Assembly: GCA_030268105.1 (NCBI GenBank)
Contig: BSDZ01000086.1
Span: forward strand, 1,860,001-1,924,000
Direction: 5' to 3'
From: Volvox africanus
Lineage: Eukaryota; Chlorophyta; Chlorophyceae; Chlamydomonadales; Volvocaceae
Length of the DNA stretch: 64,000 nucleotides
The notes beneath the pieces are model-generated. The model ran no database searches, had not been told where the DNA came from, and worked only from the letters and a program-made list of their open reading frames with translations. Below are positions 35,944 to 48,600 of this stretch, piece by piece (positions within the stretch are counted from its first letter, which is position 1; each line of letters begins with the position of its first letter). Position numbers and translations under genes: made by a program.

Positions 35944-38900
35944 GTTGTCATTTCTGCATGTTGCCCAAGACAATTTACTCACACGTGCAGACGTGCCCTA
36001 TATTATAGTTATATCCGACGACCGCGCCAATTTTCGTTTTTCTTGACCACCGCGGACCACGCCCCTGATGTAACATTTTGGAGGGGATATTTGAGGTGTC
36101 GAAGAAGTTACTACTTCGGACGCGGCGGTTGCAGGATGTTTGTAACGTACTGAAGTGCGCGATGAATTGGTCTAAATTTAGTGTAACGTGCTTGTATACT
36201 GGCCCGATCGGCACACGTCATGGGTACGTCATTTTCCATACTTAACACAGCAGCCCGACGCTGATTACTTTGTGGGCATCTATGTGCCTTGTCTCTCCGT
36301 GTGGATGCAAACGGTGTTATTTGGTACCTCGGTCGTTGGAGTGGTAAGACGGGTGGGATAAAGGGCGTCATTGCTTCCAGATTACTAGCATTGTTATTGA
36401 AAATTCATATCTAGTAGGGGTGCGGATTTTATGTGTTTTGAAACCGGATCTATGCTGCGAATTTGCTTACGTGTTAACAGCGTTTGCTAACATCGTCCCT
36501 AGGTGTGGAAGAGCTGGCCGGCGCCTGCCCTGCATGAGCTTAGGCATGAGTTCTCCAATTGCCACTGCATTGCTCCCGCACTTTGCAGCCCATATGGCGG
36601 TTGCTCGTGAGCATTTGTTTCTACACAATTACCGTTGCGTGCGTGTGGTGATGCGGGGCGGTAGTGGATTGTAGTGGATTATATATCCCGTACACGTAGC
36701 CGTAGTTGGGTCGTTTGGATTCTCATCTTGGTTCCATCCCTCCAGGTTCTTCGGATTGGTCCTCCGGGATATTTTTTGTTGAGCCATGGATGGGCGCCTG
36801 GAAAGGTAGAGAGCGCAGACAGCAGCACGGAAATGGAACAGGGTAGCATGGGAGGGAAACAATACAGGTTCTGGAAAACCAAAACTGTGTCACCGGAGGG
36901 AAGACATGGAAAGTAACTGCGATGATCAATTGCCATGAAGCTGCAGGACATATTGAATTGCATTTCACTAGCGACCCCAAAGGGGCTATTAATGGAAGCA
37001 ATGGAGGAAATTTTTACCGTCGAGCATGTGAATGGTGCATGGTACTGGCTTGCTGGGTTTTCTGCGAGGAGCAGCAGGATAAAAGCTGTGGGATCTCGTT
37101 CGGAGCCTACATATCGTTTGCGTGTACCTCCGAGCGCAATTGAGACAGTGCTAGACATCGAGCATGGCGATGTGTCCGGAGGAATGACTGTACCGGGTAA
37201 CATCAGGCGATAGCAAGATGCAATCGAAGTATCACTGGGAACCCCTAGGCAAGAGGTTTAAGGACTTATGGCGTAGGGCTCCAGGCGCTACATGATTATT
37301 GAAATTTACGAGAGGGAAGCGTTGCACTTCCGCAAGAACGCTTGCGCAGGATATGCACATGTTTGCATGCTTGCATGGTATGGAGGCATAGTTGTTGTAA
37401 TCTGCTCGCTGAGCGAGCATGGTAATGTGTGCCCCTGCTCACCTACCTCATTTTGGGGCTATATATTTGAGGCAACACACCACAGATGGATTGACAGATT
37501 GACTCGATTGAGCTTGGGGCTTCCTTTCGTGTGCTATTTCGTGGTGCCGCAGCTTGGCAGTAGCATCTTTTGACAAGAGCCTAGACCAACCTGCCTTTGA
37601 TGATGATGATTCCCACGAGGGAAGACGCCGAAGGAATAGGACTCCAATCGTTTTGGTTGGCGCTGCTAAGCCGGCTGGCCCTGGGAGGAGGGGCTGGGTC
37701 CCTTATTGAGCCTGTTTTTTTGGCTCATGTGACAGTTGCTGTTTCGTATCCTTTTGGCGCACGCCGGGGTGCTAATTGATTAGTTGCATATTCGATGGAT
37801 TCGGTCTAGCAGCGAAGATTGAATTTCTAGGCCGGCCGCACGCAGCAGCATGCTGCTGCTGCCCCTCTGCGGGCAGAAACGATATATTAGCAGAGGCCGT
37901 TGGTGGAGATGATGAGCGTCGGTTCAGCAGAGGCACTCCATTCATACCTCAAACCCTGAAAGGACAGGTGGCCTGCAGGGGTTTCCTGGTGGGCTGCGCG
38001 TGCGAGGCATGAACGAGGCATACACCCAGCTTGCCTGTGGCGTATTCCTACAATAAATTCGTAATATGCTCGTAGGACGAGACGTGGTATACATGCATTT
38101 TAACGGACGAGACGCCTGTCCATGAAATTGCGGCATACGAGTGGGCTCTACTTTGGACACACGCAAGGTTTCAGCATTCCCCTGTACATGCCACTGTGGA
38201 TGCAGCCAGGCTCGGTACACAGCACTGGTTAGTTACTACTTCATTACGAAGGACTCCACCACGTATCATGCAGCGCGCTTACGAATAGGACCAGGCGCAG
38301 TCATTGTGCGATTCGACAGACCCCTTGCGGAGTTATGCACAGGTCCATGAACGCGCGCCATCACAGGAAGTTGTGCATTGTGGGGCGGGAAGAGGCATGG
38401 AACGGACATATGCGGGAAGCTTAAGACTGCGATCCCCTTACTTCTGACTGACGGCTCTGCAGCTCACCGACGTGTTGTGATCTCCGTATCTATTAGGAGG
38501 TGTGTTGTTGTCCGTTTTTTGCCCTTATACATTTTAACGTTAGCCGATATGGCAACACGCAGGAAGCAGGGATGCGAAACGCAGTGCACTGTTCGTACTT
38601 GTTTGTACGCCTGCGCTGGCTGCATCCTATTGCAGTTCGACATGCTTTAGAAGCACAGGATTTTGCGAGAGTACCCTCCGGTTGTTACGAAACGGACCTG
38701 CGAATTGCCACAACGCAATTGCAATAGTTGCCGTGGACCTTCAATCGCTGAGGTGCACACTTTGGGCCCTGACCGATGACGGAATCGGGGATGCGAGCTT
38801 CACAGGCAACAGCCTACGTAAACATGCCGCGGTATGGTACAAAGCTGTACAACATCAACGTTGTACGATAGTGGTACAGTGTCATGGACATAATTTTGCT

Positions 38901-39467
38901 CCCCGGTATGGACCAGAATAACTTGTCGCAGTCCAACTTGTTATGGGAGAATGCTGAGGCGGATGAGCGGCCAGTGGCCCCAGCATTGAAGTTGCTCAGG
39001 CAGGGCAGGCATTGAACCCTGTCCAGAAACGAACCAAGTCGCCGCGCAACTCCAAGAGGAGTTGTTCACGGGACATGACATGCCCTATTGTCAAGCAATC
39101 ATTAAAACAGAGTGGATTCCAGCTCAAAGCTCCAGCTCGTAAACCCAAGACCCAGTTTCACCTGCACACCGACCGCGTCATATGGACCATCCAACATATT
39201 GCATCACCTAATGTACAGCACAAACACGACACACCAAAACGAGTATGGCCTTCTTGGTACAACGCAACACTACTAAGCCAGCAGCTAACATGTTCCGCAG
39301 CCAGCCAATCACCGGTAAACATCTACCCCGGATTGCCCGGCACGATCCATCCACGATCCATCCACTCATCCGGTCCCCCTGACAGAATCCACCAACCTGC
39401 TGCCCCTGCGAAACCGTATTCGCATTTCTGTTGCAGGTGCTCTGGTGTGTCTTGACAACACAGCAGG
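35944..39467. other. Convergent spacer with weak, unassigned coding potential
   Basis: Holds the 3' UTRs of the kelch-RING gene and the cap methyltransferase gene. On the plus strand, 36747-36806 is open between a CCTCCAG acceptor and an AAAG/GTAGAG donor, and 36951-37213 is open after a TGCAG acceptor and ends at a stop. The predicted peptides match no family I know. The minus-strand frame over 36679-37203 is also open but featureless. A short inverted repeat GTACAAC..GTTGTAC lies near 38847. I assign no gene here. Confidence 0.35.
36069..36073 (+). terminator. Candidate poly(A) signal (TGTAA) for kelch-RING gene
   Basis: TGTAA occurs 126 nt after the TAA stop, with two further copies in the next 120 nt. 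The spacing suits a chlorophyte 3' UTR. Confidence 0.45.
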
Positions 39468-42400
39468 TCAGCACCAGAGCATCAGGCCGGCCTGCGACGG
39501 GTCCACCGCGTCTCGCCCTTGCAGGCTTACGCACATGCGCCGCAGTGGGCGTCCGTGGGCGCGTCCGTGGCCGACCGCACCACCCCATCCCTCGTCATCA
39601 TCAGCACCATTGGGCTGCAAAGGCGCCAGCACCGCTACCTTTTCGCGGCCGTCGGGCCGCCTGGAGTTGGCAAGGAAAGCCATAAGACGGCCCAGACGAA
39701 CTGTGTCCGCGTCTGACTCAGGCAGCAGCGGCCAGCTGGTCTGGAAGTGGTGTTGGGGTTCGCAGTCGTCACGATAGCAGTAGCGAACCGCAACAACGCC
39801 GTCGGCGCTGTAAGGCGGGATGGAAAGGGCCAGAACGTAAAGCGGGAGTATTGCAAAAAACGAATGGGGGACTGGGGCAAAGGGATAGGGAGGAGGAGGT
39901 TCAAGTGAGCGAGCATCCATATGAAATTGGATAAGGACCAGATGCCAAAAGAGAGGAGGACCCCGTAGGATCGGGAAACACAAAAATGTTCAAATACTTG
40001 TATTACACTCCCGGTATAGCGCAGCAGGTAAGATCCCTCTAAACAGGAGAGGACCACGCACCAGTCCAGTTTTGTCCTGGTCGCTACATCCGGCATCAGC
40101 TCGCACCGCACACAGCAAATAAACTCGTCGCCCTTCTCGCTGCGGGTCAGCAGCCGGAACACCACAGGCATTGGCGACTCTCCGCGCCCTCCTCCGTCGC
40201 GACCCGAGCCACGTTGCTGCTGCTGATGACCATGATGATGCGGCGGCTGAGGTCGTTGGCTATGGTGCAGGACAGGGCCCATTCCATATGCTGCGCCATC
40301 GTCGTGATCCTGCTTGGGTTTCACTTTAGCCTGGTCCGAGCCCACGGCGTCTGAGCCCAGGCCGCCGCGCGTAAACACCCCGCCATATCGTTTAAGGATT
40401 TCCTCATCGTCGGTACCGGCCCCGTGACGGGCTTGTGTGCCCACCGAAGACGGAGGCGGCAATGCTTCACCTGCGGTAGGCATGAGATCAACAGGCTGGT
40501 AACTGCTAGCCGCAAGCTATGCAACACGACAAGCAGCCTATGAAATGAGAGGGCAACGGGACGAGGAACGGAACAGGGATTAAGCTCGTACATTCACTAT
40601 GCCATGCAACGTAACCCACCTGGTCCCTCCCCTTCCTACCTCTCAGCATGCTCTCAGCATGCTGTCCCAGCGCCGTCAGCTCCTCCGAACTCGGCAACGG
40701 CCCCCCTTTTGCCGCCACCTCCACCGCTTCCTTGCAATGCTTCACTTCACGCTCTGCTAACGCCGTAGTGCGCCGCTCCATGTACCGCAAAAACTCCTTC
40801 GAACGCATCATAACGCCCGCCGGCGCTAGCTCAGTCAGCACCATCGCCGGTAACTGCGAATCCGGCAGCGGCATCTCAACGTTTGCCACTTCCTTCAGCG
40901 CTTCCAGGACCCTCTGCCGTGCCGCCTCGACATCATACAGGCAGCCTATGGCCACAACCAGCCGCTCCGAAGAACATGCACAGCAGGCAAACGGCTTCAC
41001 GACCGCCAATTTTGCAAAGCAGCGGTGCAGAATGTACAGCACGCTGGCGGAGAACATGGTCAGGCAGCCGCCCAGGCGTATCACGGCACAGCCGCCGGGC
41101 GCCAGGCAGCCCAGCGTGATGGCGACCTCCCAAAGGACTGCTCGCCGATACGCAGGCGACAGCTCACCCTCCAACACGCCAGTTCCTGAATGCTGAAGTC
41201 GGCGCAGACTGCCCAGGTCGCCAACGACGAGCCAGCAGCCCGACGCCGCTGCGGCTATCTCTCGGGCGCTGTCGGCTGTGCACAACTCCAGCGGTTTCGG
41301 GGAAGTGGAGGTGTGAGGCGGCAGAGGGAGCAGACGGACCCGCGGGTCTCCCTCAGCTGTAAGGTCCCCTGCGGGTGATGCGACCGCGAACTCACGTGCT
41401 CGGTCCGTGTTGAGTGCCACGACGTGCCAGTCGCTGCGGACCCCATCGACCCCAAATATGAGGTACTCCGTTCCTCCAGCGCCACCGAGCAGGGACAGGT
41501 CTAACGCCGAAGGCAACTCATCATTGCGGGCGGCGGTGTCACTGACGACACGGCACACATCCAGGGCCGAGTCCACGGCTGCTAGCTTCCAGTAGGAACG
41601 GCTGGCGTGGCTTAACCGCCGCGGCGCCACGCAGTGATGCATGTGCCGGCATATGCCCTTGCCATCTCTAGCGACAGCCGCATTGCAGAACTCCCGACGT
41701 GCCACGCGCAGTGCCACCAGCACATCGTCGTCGTCCAACATTTTGGACTTGATGATCTGCGGCGGCGGCGGCGCTACTGAGTCCGACAGCGGCGCCCACG
41801 CGTCTGTCTCGGCCTTCGTCAGTGATCCAGGACACGCCAGCATGGCGCTGTCTGGTGCCAGGGACCAGTTCGGCGGGACACCCGCGGTCCCGACATCTGC
41901 GGCGCCCAGCGATAGGCCCAGGCCCGCGCGTTGCCGGTTGCCCACCATCTCCAAAGTTGCGGCAATACCTTGATTGGTGCGCCCCAAACCTTTACCCTCT
42001 ACGTGGCCCATCTTGGCCATCATTGCCGCGGCCTTGGATGACACGTGCATTTCGTTGGCACCACCACCTCCGGCAGAGCTACCAGCGCCCCGGATACGGC
42101 GGCCGAGCCCAAGCCCGCCTCCACCTCCGTCGCCATCCGAGTTGTCCCCTCCACCGGGGTCTTCTTGGGCCCTCGAATCCAGCCGGCCAAGAGCCACAGT
42201 CCGCTTTCTGTACTGCTCTTGGCGCTCCGCCAGATTGCCGGTCAGCTCATTGCATTTGCGCTTGGCACTGGTGTTGTTGCGGCGGCCATCCAGCTCGGTG
42301 TCGGGTACCAGGTACTGGGAACGGGCCAGGTCCTTCATCTGCAGCTTGCTGCACCAATGCTCGGCAAAGGCTTCCTTTGCACGGCGCAGCGAGTCGCGCT

Positions 42401-45101
42401 TCACGGGTGCGGGCAAACCCTCCAACTCAACTGCTTCTTTAATGGCATCTGCGGTTGCGTTGCCAAAATAGATTGCAGCGTTTCGGGCAGTTTCCAGAAA
42501 GTCTTCCGGCAACCGTTCTAACGGAAATAACGATCTGCCGCAGGGGTTGGGCGGGTTGGGGCGCGAGGTACGGGCGAGGGGGGTTGGGGCGGGCAGAGGA
42601 GGGCGGGGGAGGGCAGAGATGGGGTTGAGGATTTCCTACTCTGATGTGCCCTTTCTCCTCCAACCACACGCCTATCTATCTATTGACTCCCCCAATCTTC
42701 CACATTCATATTTGCGATCGCTCCCCGCGACATGAACTTGGATACAAGGCGTTCAGACGCCCTGCCCAACGGCCTCGTTACCAGGCGCTTCACAGACAGC
42801 TGTTGTGTAAGACAACTACACGTCCAAGAATTCCTGTGATCGGGTCTCTTGTCTATCGCACTCTCCTTTCTTTACCCCTCTCTCCCTAGTCATAGGCCCA
42901 ATTGTTTTATTCCGTATCCTCTCCCAGGTCTGGGGTGTAGCACCCAAGGTTGACGTAAGCGACCCCTCGCACGCACCTGCCCGTGAATACATCCTCTCCA
43001 CAATTAGTGAGCAGAAGCTCCAGCACGTCCTGCGGCACTCCGCGGAAGCCCTTTCCCACCACGTAGACCTCCGAGTTGGCGGGCTTGCTGGTAGCGGGTT
43101 TATACACCAGAACTTGATCGAACAAGCAACCCTGCACAAGGGCCCGGTGGTGGTGACACGTGAGACTCAAGGAACTCATTACAACTTAACCTCGAGGAAG
43201 AGACTGCCCAATGGATGCGGAAAAGAAAGGTCGGACAACCGGCAAGCGGAGGACGCACGCAACGTGCATATGAACTGAGAACGGGGAGACGGAGGGATAA
43301 AGGTGAGATGATCTAACAATTACGGCAGCGACATTCTCACTGAACCGTAAGCCTCAGCACATGCCTAAATAGAAGCCGCCGTCATCGCGATGTGGACTTT
43401 TTATCACACCACGCCTAATTTTCCCTACTTTCTGCCTTCTTCCCGTTAACGGTTCAGCCGCGGGAGCGTCCCTTGAACCATGGCCCCTACGTTTCCCCTC
43501 GTCCCCCAACCCACCATGAGGTACAGCGAACAGATGGAGGGGTGTTCGTATAGCGTGAAGCCCTTCCACACGAAGTTGCCGCCGACTGCCAAGAGCCCCA
43601 GTGCCGCCACCACCTCGCAGTAGTGGAGTGATGCGGTGATAATCTCCTGACGGTTTGGGTCCATGGACGTGTCCACGGCTCCATCAGCGGTGACCATCAG
43701 TGCGCCGCCAGGGCAGCCCATCTGCTGGCATAACCACCTTCCACGCTCCCAGATGGCTTTAATGTTGGGGATGCGCCGAATGTCGCCCGTGCTGTCAGCT
43801 CCGAAACACCATTTTGGTGTTGTCGCCGCAATAAGTGCATCGTCCTCAACCATGGCAAACTTATCATTTGCCTCACAGTAGGGATTCAGCGACACAGCCA
43901 TCCAGTCCCACTGCCAGCTGGTACGGTGCGTCTTAACGAAATGATTGGTTGCTGCGATGAACGCTCCGGGAGCTTCGCACAGGTGGACGCTGACGACCTT
44001 GGGGCTGCCCCGCTCACGATTCGGCACGGCAGGGCTGCTCGGCGGCATCATATCACACTGCCAGATGGTCTCGTACATCTTGGCCCACGCAACTGTTCCC
44101 AGCTCTACGTGATATACGTTCCGCAGCATCGCCCGAACTTGGTCCGCTGGGTTGGCATCGGCGGCCGCGCGCTCCCATCGACTTCGCGTGTGTTAGAATA
44201 GATAAATGGCAGGGTGGAGCAGGCAACGCGCCGCGGGAAATTCACGTGGCGCGTGAAAGGACGCGAAGCCCACGATATGAAAGGCGTGGGCTTGGGTCAG
44301 AATGGAGGAAGAAAACGACAAAAGAGGTGAGCGGGGGCACACATTTCACCACTCAAGTGGCGGCAAGCATTGCGACCCACGGGCTTACGGCCCGCGGGGT
44401 GATCGCATATTGAAGTAGGGGGAAATGATAGGAGTCCGGGAGCAAATTAGAAGCATGAGAAGGTAGGGTCCCCTTATGGGAAATCGGGGATAGGTGGAAT
44501 GCCGATAAATATGACATGACGTCACTGGATGTCAGGTTCGGCACAGCACGATCGTCCGCCAGCACAGCGTGCGAGGCTGTCGATCGTGCGCGGTGCTCCT
44601 GGTGGGCCAAAGGTGAGTGCCAGGATTACGTGCAGCGCTCGTATGTGCCCTTGAGGGGCGAGGGATCAAGAAGTCCATACCATACCAGGCCCGCCTTACA
44701 AATTGCGTTCCATGCATGGACAGGAAAATAGATCTCACGAGGGAAAGGGTTCCTAACACCGTCCGCTGATATGTTCGATGGGCAACCGAAAGCGCGGGGA
44801 GACGGGCGCGTACGTACCGGCGGTCCCAGTCGTTCAGAGAGTTTTTGGTTTGATTGAGTTGGTCTCGATTGCTGACCAGATCTGACAGCTCCCACTCCGT
44901 GGAACTGAAGAAATCCCCAAGCGCTGGAAGCTGACAACCGGACGTGTCAATGTGAACAGTCCGCTGCATCATCTCTAACGCCTTCGCATAGTGTGTGTCG
45001 TAATAGACGTTCGGCTGCATCTGCTGCATCTGCACACGCTCCCTGGTCCGTTGTTGTCCGCCTTGCCTAAATCCACCTCCGCCTCTGCTCTGCCTACTCA
45101 T
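39468..45101 (-). CDS. Cap-specific mRNA 2'-O-methyltransferase-like protein with G-patch (CMTR family)
   Basis: Predicted to methylate ribose 2'-OH at the mRNA cap using SAM, in the nucleus or cytosol. Exons (minus): 45101-44818, 44181-43515, 43131-42977, 42534-40640, 40470-40062, 39807-39468. Junction phases all agree, giving 3750 nt and 1249 residues. The first FtsJ/adrift-type domain (about 95-365) has SAM motif LCEAPGAFIAATNHF, catalytic candidates Lys in WAKMYE, Asp in TADGA, Lys in NFVWKGF and Glu in NSEVYVVGKGF. This is a complete K-D-K-E set. A G-patch follows (MMAKMGHVEGKGLGRTNQG, ending near RAGLGL). A second FtsJ-like domain has GCAVIRLGG where the catalytic Lys is expected, plus SSERLVVAIG; it is probably inactive. 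Two such domains suit CMTR2, while a G-patch suits CMTR1. The last exon could be spliced again at GTAGCG near 39641. It shares a 523-bp divergent upstream region with IleRS. Confidence 0.8.
40640..40663. repeat. 11-bp tandem duplication at an exon-intron border
   Basis: TCTCAGCATGC occurs twice in tandem at the 3' edge of exon 4 of the cap methyltransferase gene, just inside the donor. The nearest usable GT is after the outer copy, so the splice choice is not ambiguous. Confidence 0.7.
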
Positions 45102-45624
45102 ATTCGCAACGTTATTGAGACAACTAACAGGGAGTTATGTGATTAACTGCAGACACAGCATTAAATCTTGCATATGTGATCCACGCATCATTGAGTTTAG
45201 TAGCGTGGGCATAGATGATACCGTAACCCAATACAAGTTTTATATGCATAACTTCCAAAGCAACAAAGTCATCCAGACGCTATACATTAAATTAGTATGA
45301 TGCGCTAAGCAAGGATTGCCGCCTGCATCGTTTAAGTTTCGGAGCAGAAATACGGGTGCACCTATTGTATGATGAAGTCCACAAGGATATTCTATTCTCA
45401 CACTAAGGAAACGGACTTCGTTGGACGTGCTGGTTTGGGCCCCAAAGTGGGTGGAGTTCTTGTATAGTGAAAGACAAATTGTCGGAACTTGGGGCGTAAT
45501 CATCCGTGGCCTACCCCCGGTAGGAAAACTAATAATTCCTTCTGATTAAACATCTGCTGCACTGTGGAAGCGTTTTGCTATTGGCATATCTCGGTGGCAT
45601 AGCCTTAGCCGCCGTCAGAAACCC
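45102..45624. promoter_or_regulatory. Divergent intergenic region between cap methyltransferase and IleRS genes
   Basis: 523 bp lies between opposite start codons. It is distinctly more AT-rich than the flanking exons and must hold both promoters and 5' UTRs. No canonical element stands out. Confidence 0.5.
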
Positions 45625-48600
45625 ATGTCCGTGGCAGACGTAGCTGAGGGCAAGGATTATTCCTTTCCTAAGGAGGAGGAAAAGATATTATCTCTATGGG
45701 ACCGACTCGATGCCTTTAAGGAGCAGCTTCGCCGGACGGAAGGAAAGCCTGAGTACATCTTCTACGATGGCCCGCCTTTTGCGACCGGGTTGCCACACTA
45801 CGGCCACATCTTAGCGGGAACGCTCAAGGTACGGTGAATATCTCGCCTTATTGACTCTGATCCATAGCTGCTCCTACTTTTCCCGGGAGTTGTGCGCAAC
45901 TGCCCGCAAGACCCGGCTCTTGTTTCCCATACCCTGGGCCTCCGCAGGACATCGTGACCCGCTACGCGGCGGCCACGGGCCACCACGTCACCCGCCGGTT
46001 CGGCTGGGACTGCCACGGCTTGCCGGTGGAGTATGAAATAGACAAAAAGCTTAGTGAGCCTTGTCCCCACCTCGAAGGGTCATCTAGGGGAAGGGTAGGG
46101 CGCGTGAATATCGTAAGAAAGGACATAAACCCAAACGAAATCAGAGGGATGAGTCGTGGACTAGTCCTGCTGCCGAAGAGGCGTCGATTATGGGGAGGCC
46201 GGCCTGCATCCCGCATTGGACCGATTCCCTACCTTAACGAGGCCGCTGCCGGGTGCACACTTGGCACATGCTTGAGCTGAGGGCGAGGTGGTAGGCGAGG
46301 TGAAGAAGTGTTTGAGCGTTGATCCTGCCGTCGCGCCCTAATGTGCAACGGTATCAGGTCATGCGAAACCGGTGAAACGGACTCCTTACTTTCCCCGGAG
46401 GAAGGGTATTTATCCGGACGGAAGCGAGGCCATCTAAAATCAACCTTCGGCTCGCTAGTTAGAGATTGTCCTGGAAGGGGGAAGTGGGAGGTCCGCGTTG
46501 CTTTTCTCACACGCTGCCTTTCATTACACTCATGAACTCAGATATCAAGAGCCGGGATGATGTGCTCAAGATGGGCATTGGAACATACAATGAGGAGTGC
46601 CGCAGCATCGTCATGAGGTGGGGAGAATGGGTAATGCGAGGAGGGGACAGAGGGGCGGCCGGGCAGGTTTGTTGAAGGATGCAGAAAGTAGCATCGCAAT
46701 AAGTTGTGGCGATCCGCAACAGGTGTTAGGAAGCCTCTAGGTGGTGGCCTAGAGGCTTGTCGGTCCATCGTCGCCTCGACGCTGGGAAACTTAAGGGTAG
46801 TACCAAGGTATGGGGACTTGCCAGCATGCCCAACAAGAACCAAACATGAAGACGAGGGATGTTTGATGAGCCTCACAAGATGCTCAGTCTGGTAGGTGAG
46901 ATGGTGCAGCTTGCTCAGAACCGCTGGGACATCAGCCATGGAAACGAGGCCAGATGGCGGGCGACTTGGGGATGATGACTGTCGTTGTTATCAGCAACGG
47001 CAGATTCACAGTAACCACCAGCAGTGAGCGATATCGCAATGATGAGCTAGTTCTTGAATGTTTGTAGTCTCAAAACACCCCATCTGCTAGCGGTTGCTGA
47101 TGCGGCGGCGATCGTGGCGGCGGCCTGCGCAGGTACTCTAAGGAGTGGGAGAAGACAGTGAAGCGGTTAGGCCGCTGGATTGACTTCGAGAATGACTACA
47201 AGACGCTGGACCCGTCGTTCATGGAGAGCGTGTGGTGGGTCTTCTCGCAGCTGTACGAGAAGGGCTTGGTGTATCGTGGATTCAAGGTGCGTCGTCATCA
47301 CATGCGGCACCTCAAAATGCTTTCGTCATTCGTGTTGGGGTGACCCGAGGGACTGGAGCCGGACGGGAAAACCGCGGTCATACATTCAACAGTAACTGAG
47401 AAAAGATAATCTGAATTTAAAACGGGGATCCAGACAAGGCACAGACCGAAATTGACGCAGCGCACGTTATCGTGATGGCACTAAACCAAACTTCTGCTAG
47501 CTGTAGGAAAGTCCGGATGAGAGGGACCAGCTGGCGGATAGGGACGGAGGCCATGGCTGGTGTAGATGGGTTGCATTTTTGGATCAGGCCGTAGAGCTTT
47601 TCCAGGAAAGAGGTATGCAAACGTGAATCGTTCCGTCATTTAAGCGTATTTATACGTCATTACCACCATACCCTTCCAGGTGATGCCCTTCTCCACCGCC
47701 TGCTCTACCCCGCTATCGAACTTCGAGGCGGGACTCAACTACAAGGACGTCAGCGACCCCGCAGTTATGGTACGTGAAGGGGGCTGTGCGGGGGTTGTCG
47801 TTTTCATAGTTTAGTGCGATTGGGTCCTTCACCGTTATCCAGGTCGTGAGCTCCCGCAAATGAACCCTTGCTACTCCGCACAATGCTGTTGTTGTTGTTG
47901 TTGTTATGTGGCCGGCAGATTTCCTTCCCAGTAATTGACGACCCTGACGGCGCTGCGCTGGTAGCCTGGACAACCACTCCCTGGACCCTGCCTTCAAATG
48001 TGGCACTCTGCGTTCACCCGGAGCTTGTTTACGTCAAGGTGCGTGTGTGTATTTGCAAGTTGGTATTGGGGGATATTGGGACAACGCCGTCTTGAAGAAG
48101 GGTTTTGGCGCACTTCTGGGAGTTGACAGACGGCTGCGATATCCGTGGTTCACGCGCTGTCCGTCTTGACAGCCATCCATGTGTAATGCTCAAGATACCG
48201 TGCTCCATCGTTCGTCCCTGACTCTGCTCCCCCCTGTCCGTCATTTCGCCGTTGGGTCCCACTGACGAATGCAATTTAGGTCCGCGACAACGACAAGAAG
48301 AAGGTTTATATCGTGGCGGAGGCGCGCCTGCCCGCCGTGCCCGGCGCCGTGCCCAAGGCCAAGAAGGGCGCTAAGAAGGTGGGTTTCCTTGCGTGTCATG
48401 CGCATGGGGAGGGAGTTGGAGCCACGGTCTTGTTATGGGACCATACAACCCCTTGTCACGCTGGCCCTTTGCATGTGTAAACGTGTCATGCCAGCGTAGT
48501 GCCTTCCTCCACCTCTAGCGGGCACAACCCCCAGATACGACCCATTTGCTCTTAGGGGGCTTCAATTGTGACTGTTTCCTTGTCTCCAGGACGACAAGCC

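Noticed and set aside
36679..37203. 174-codon minus-strand open frame
   Set aside because: No family resemblance, no start context, and the opposite strand is equally open; not called as a gene.
39635..40061. Continuation of the cap methyltransferase exon 5 frame beyond 40062
   Set aside because: The frame becomes hydrophobic and motif-free. A GTGCGTGG donor at 40061 joins in phase to an exon (39807) whose peptide fits the protein better.
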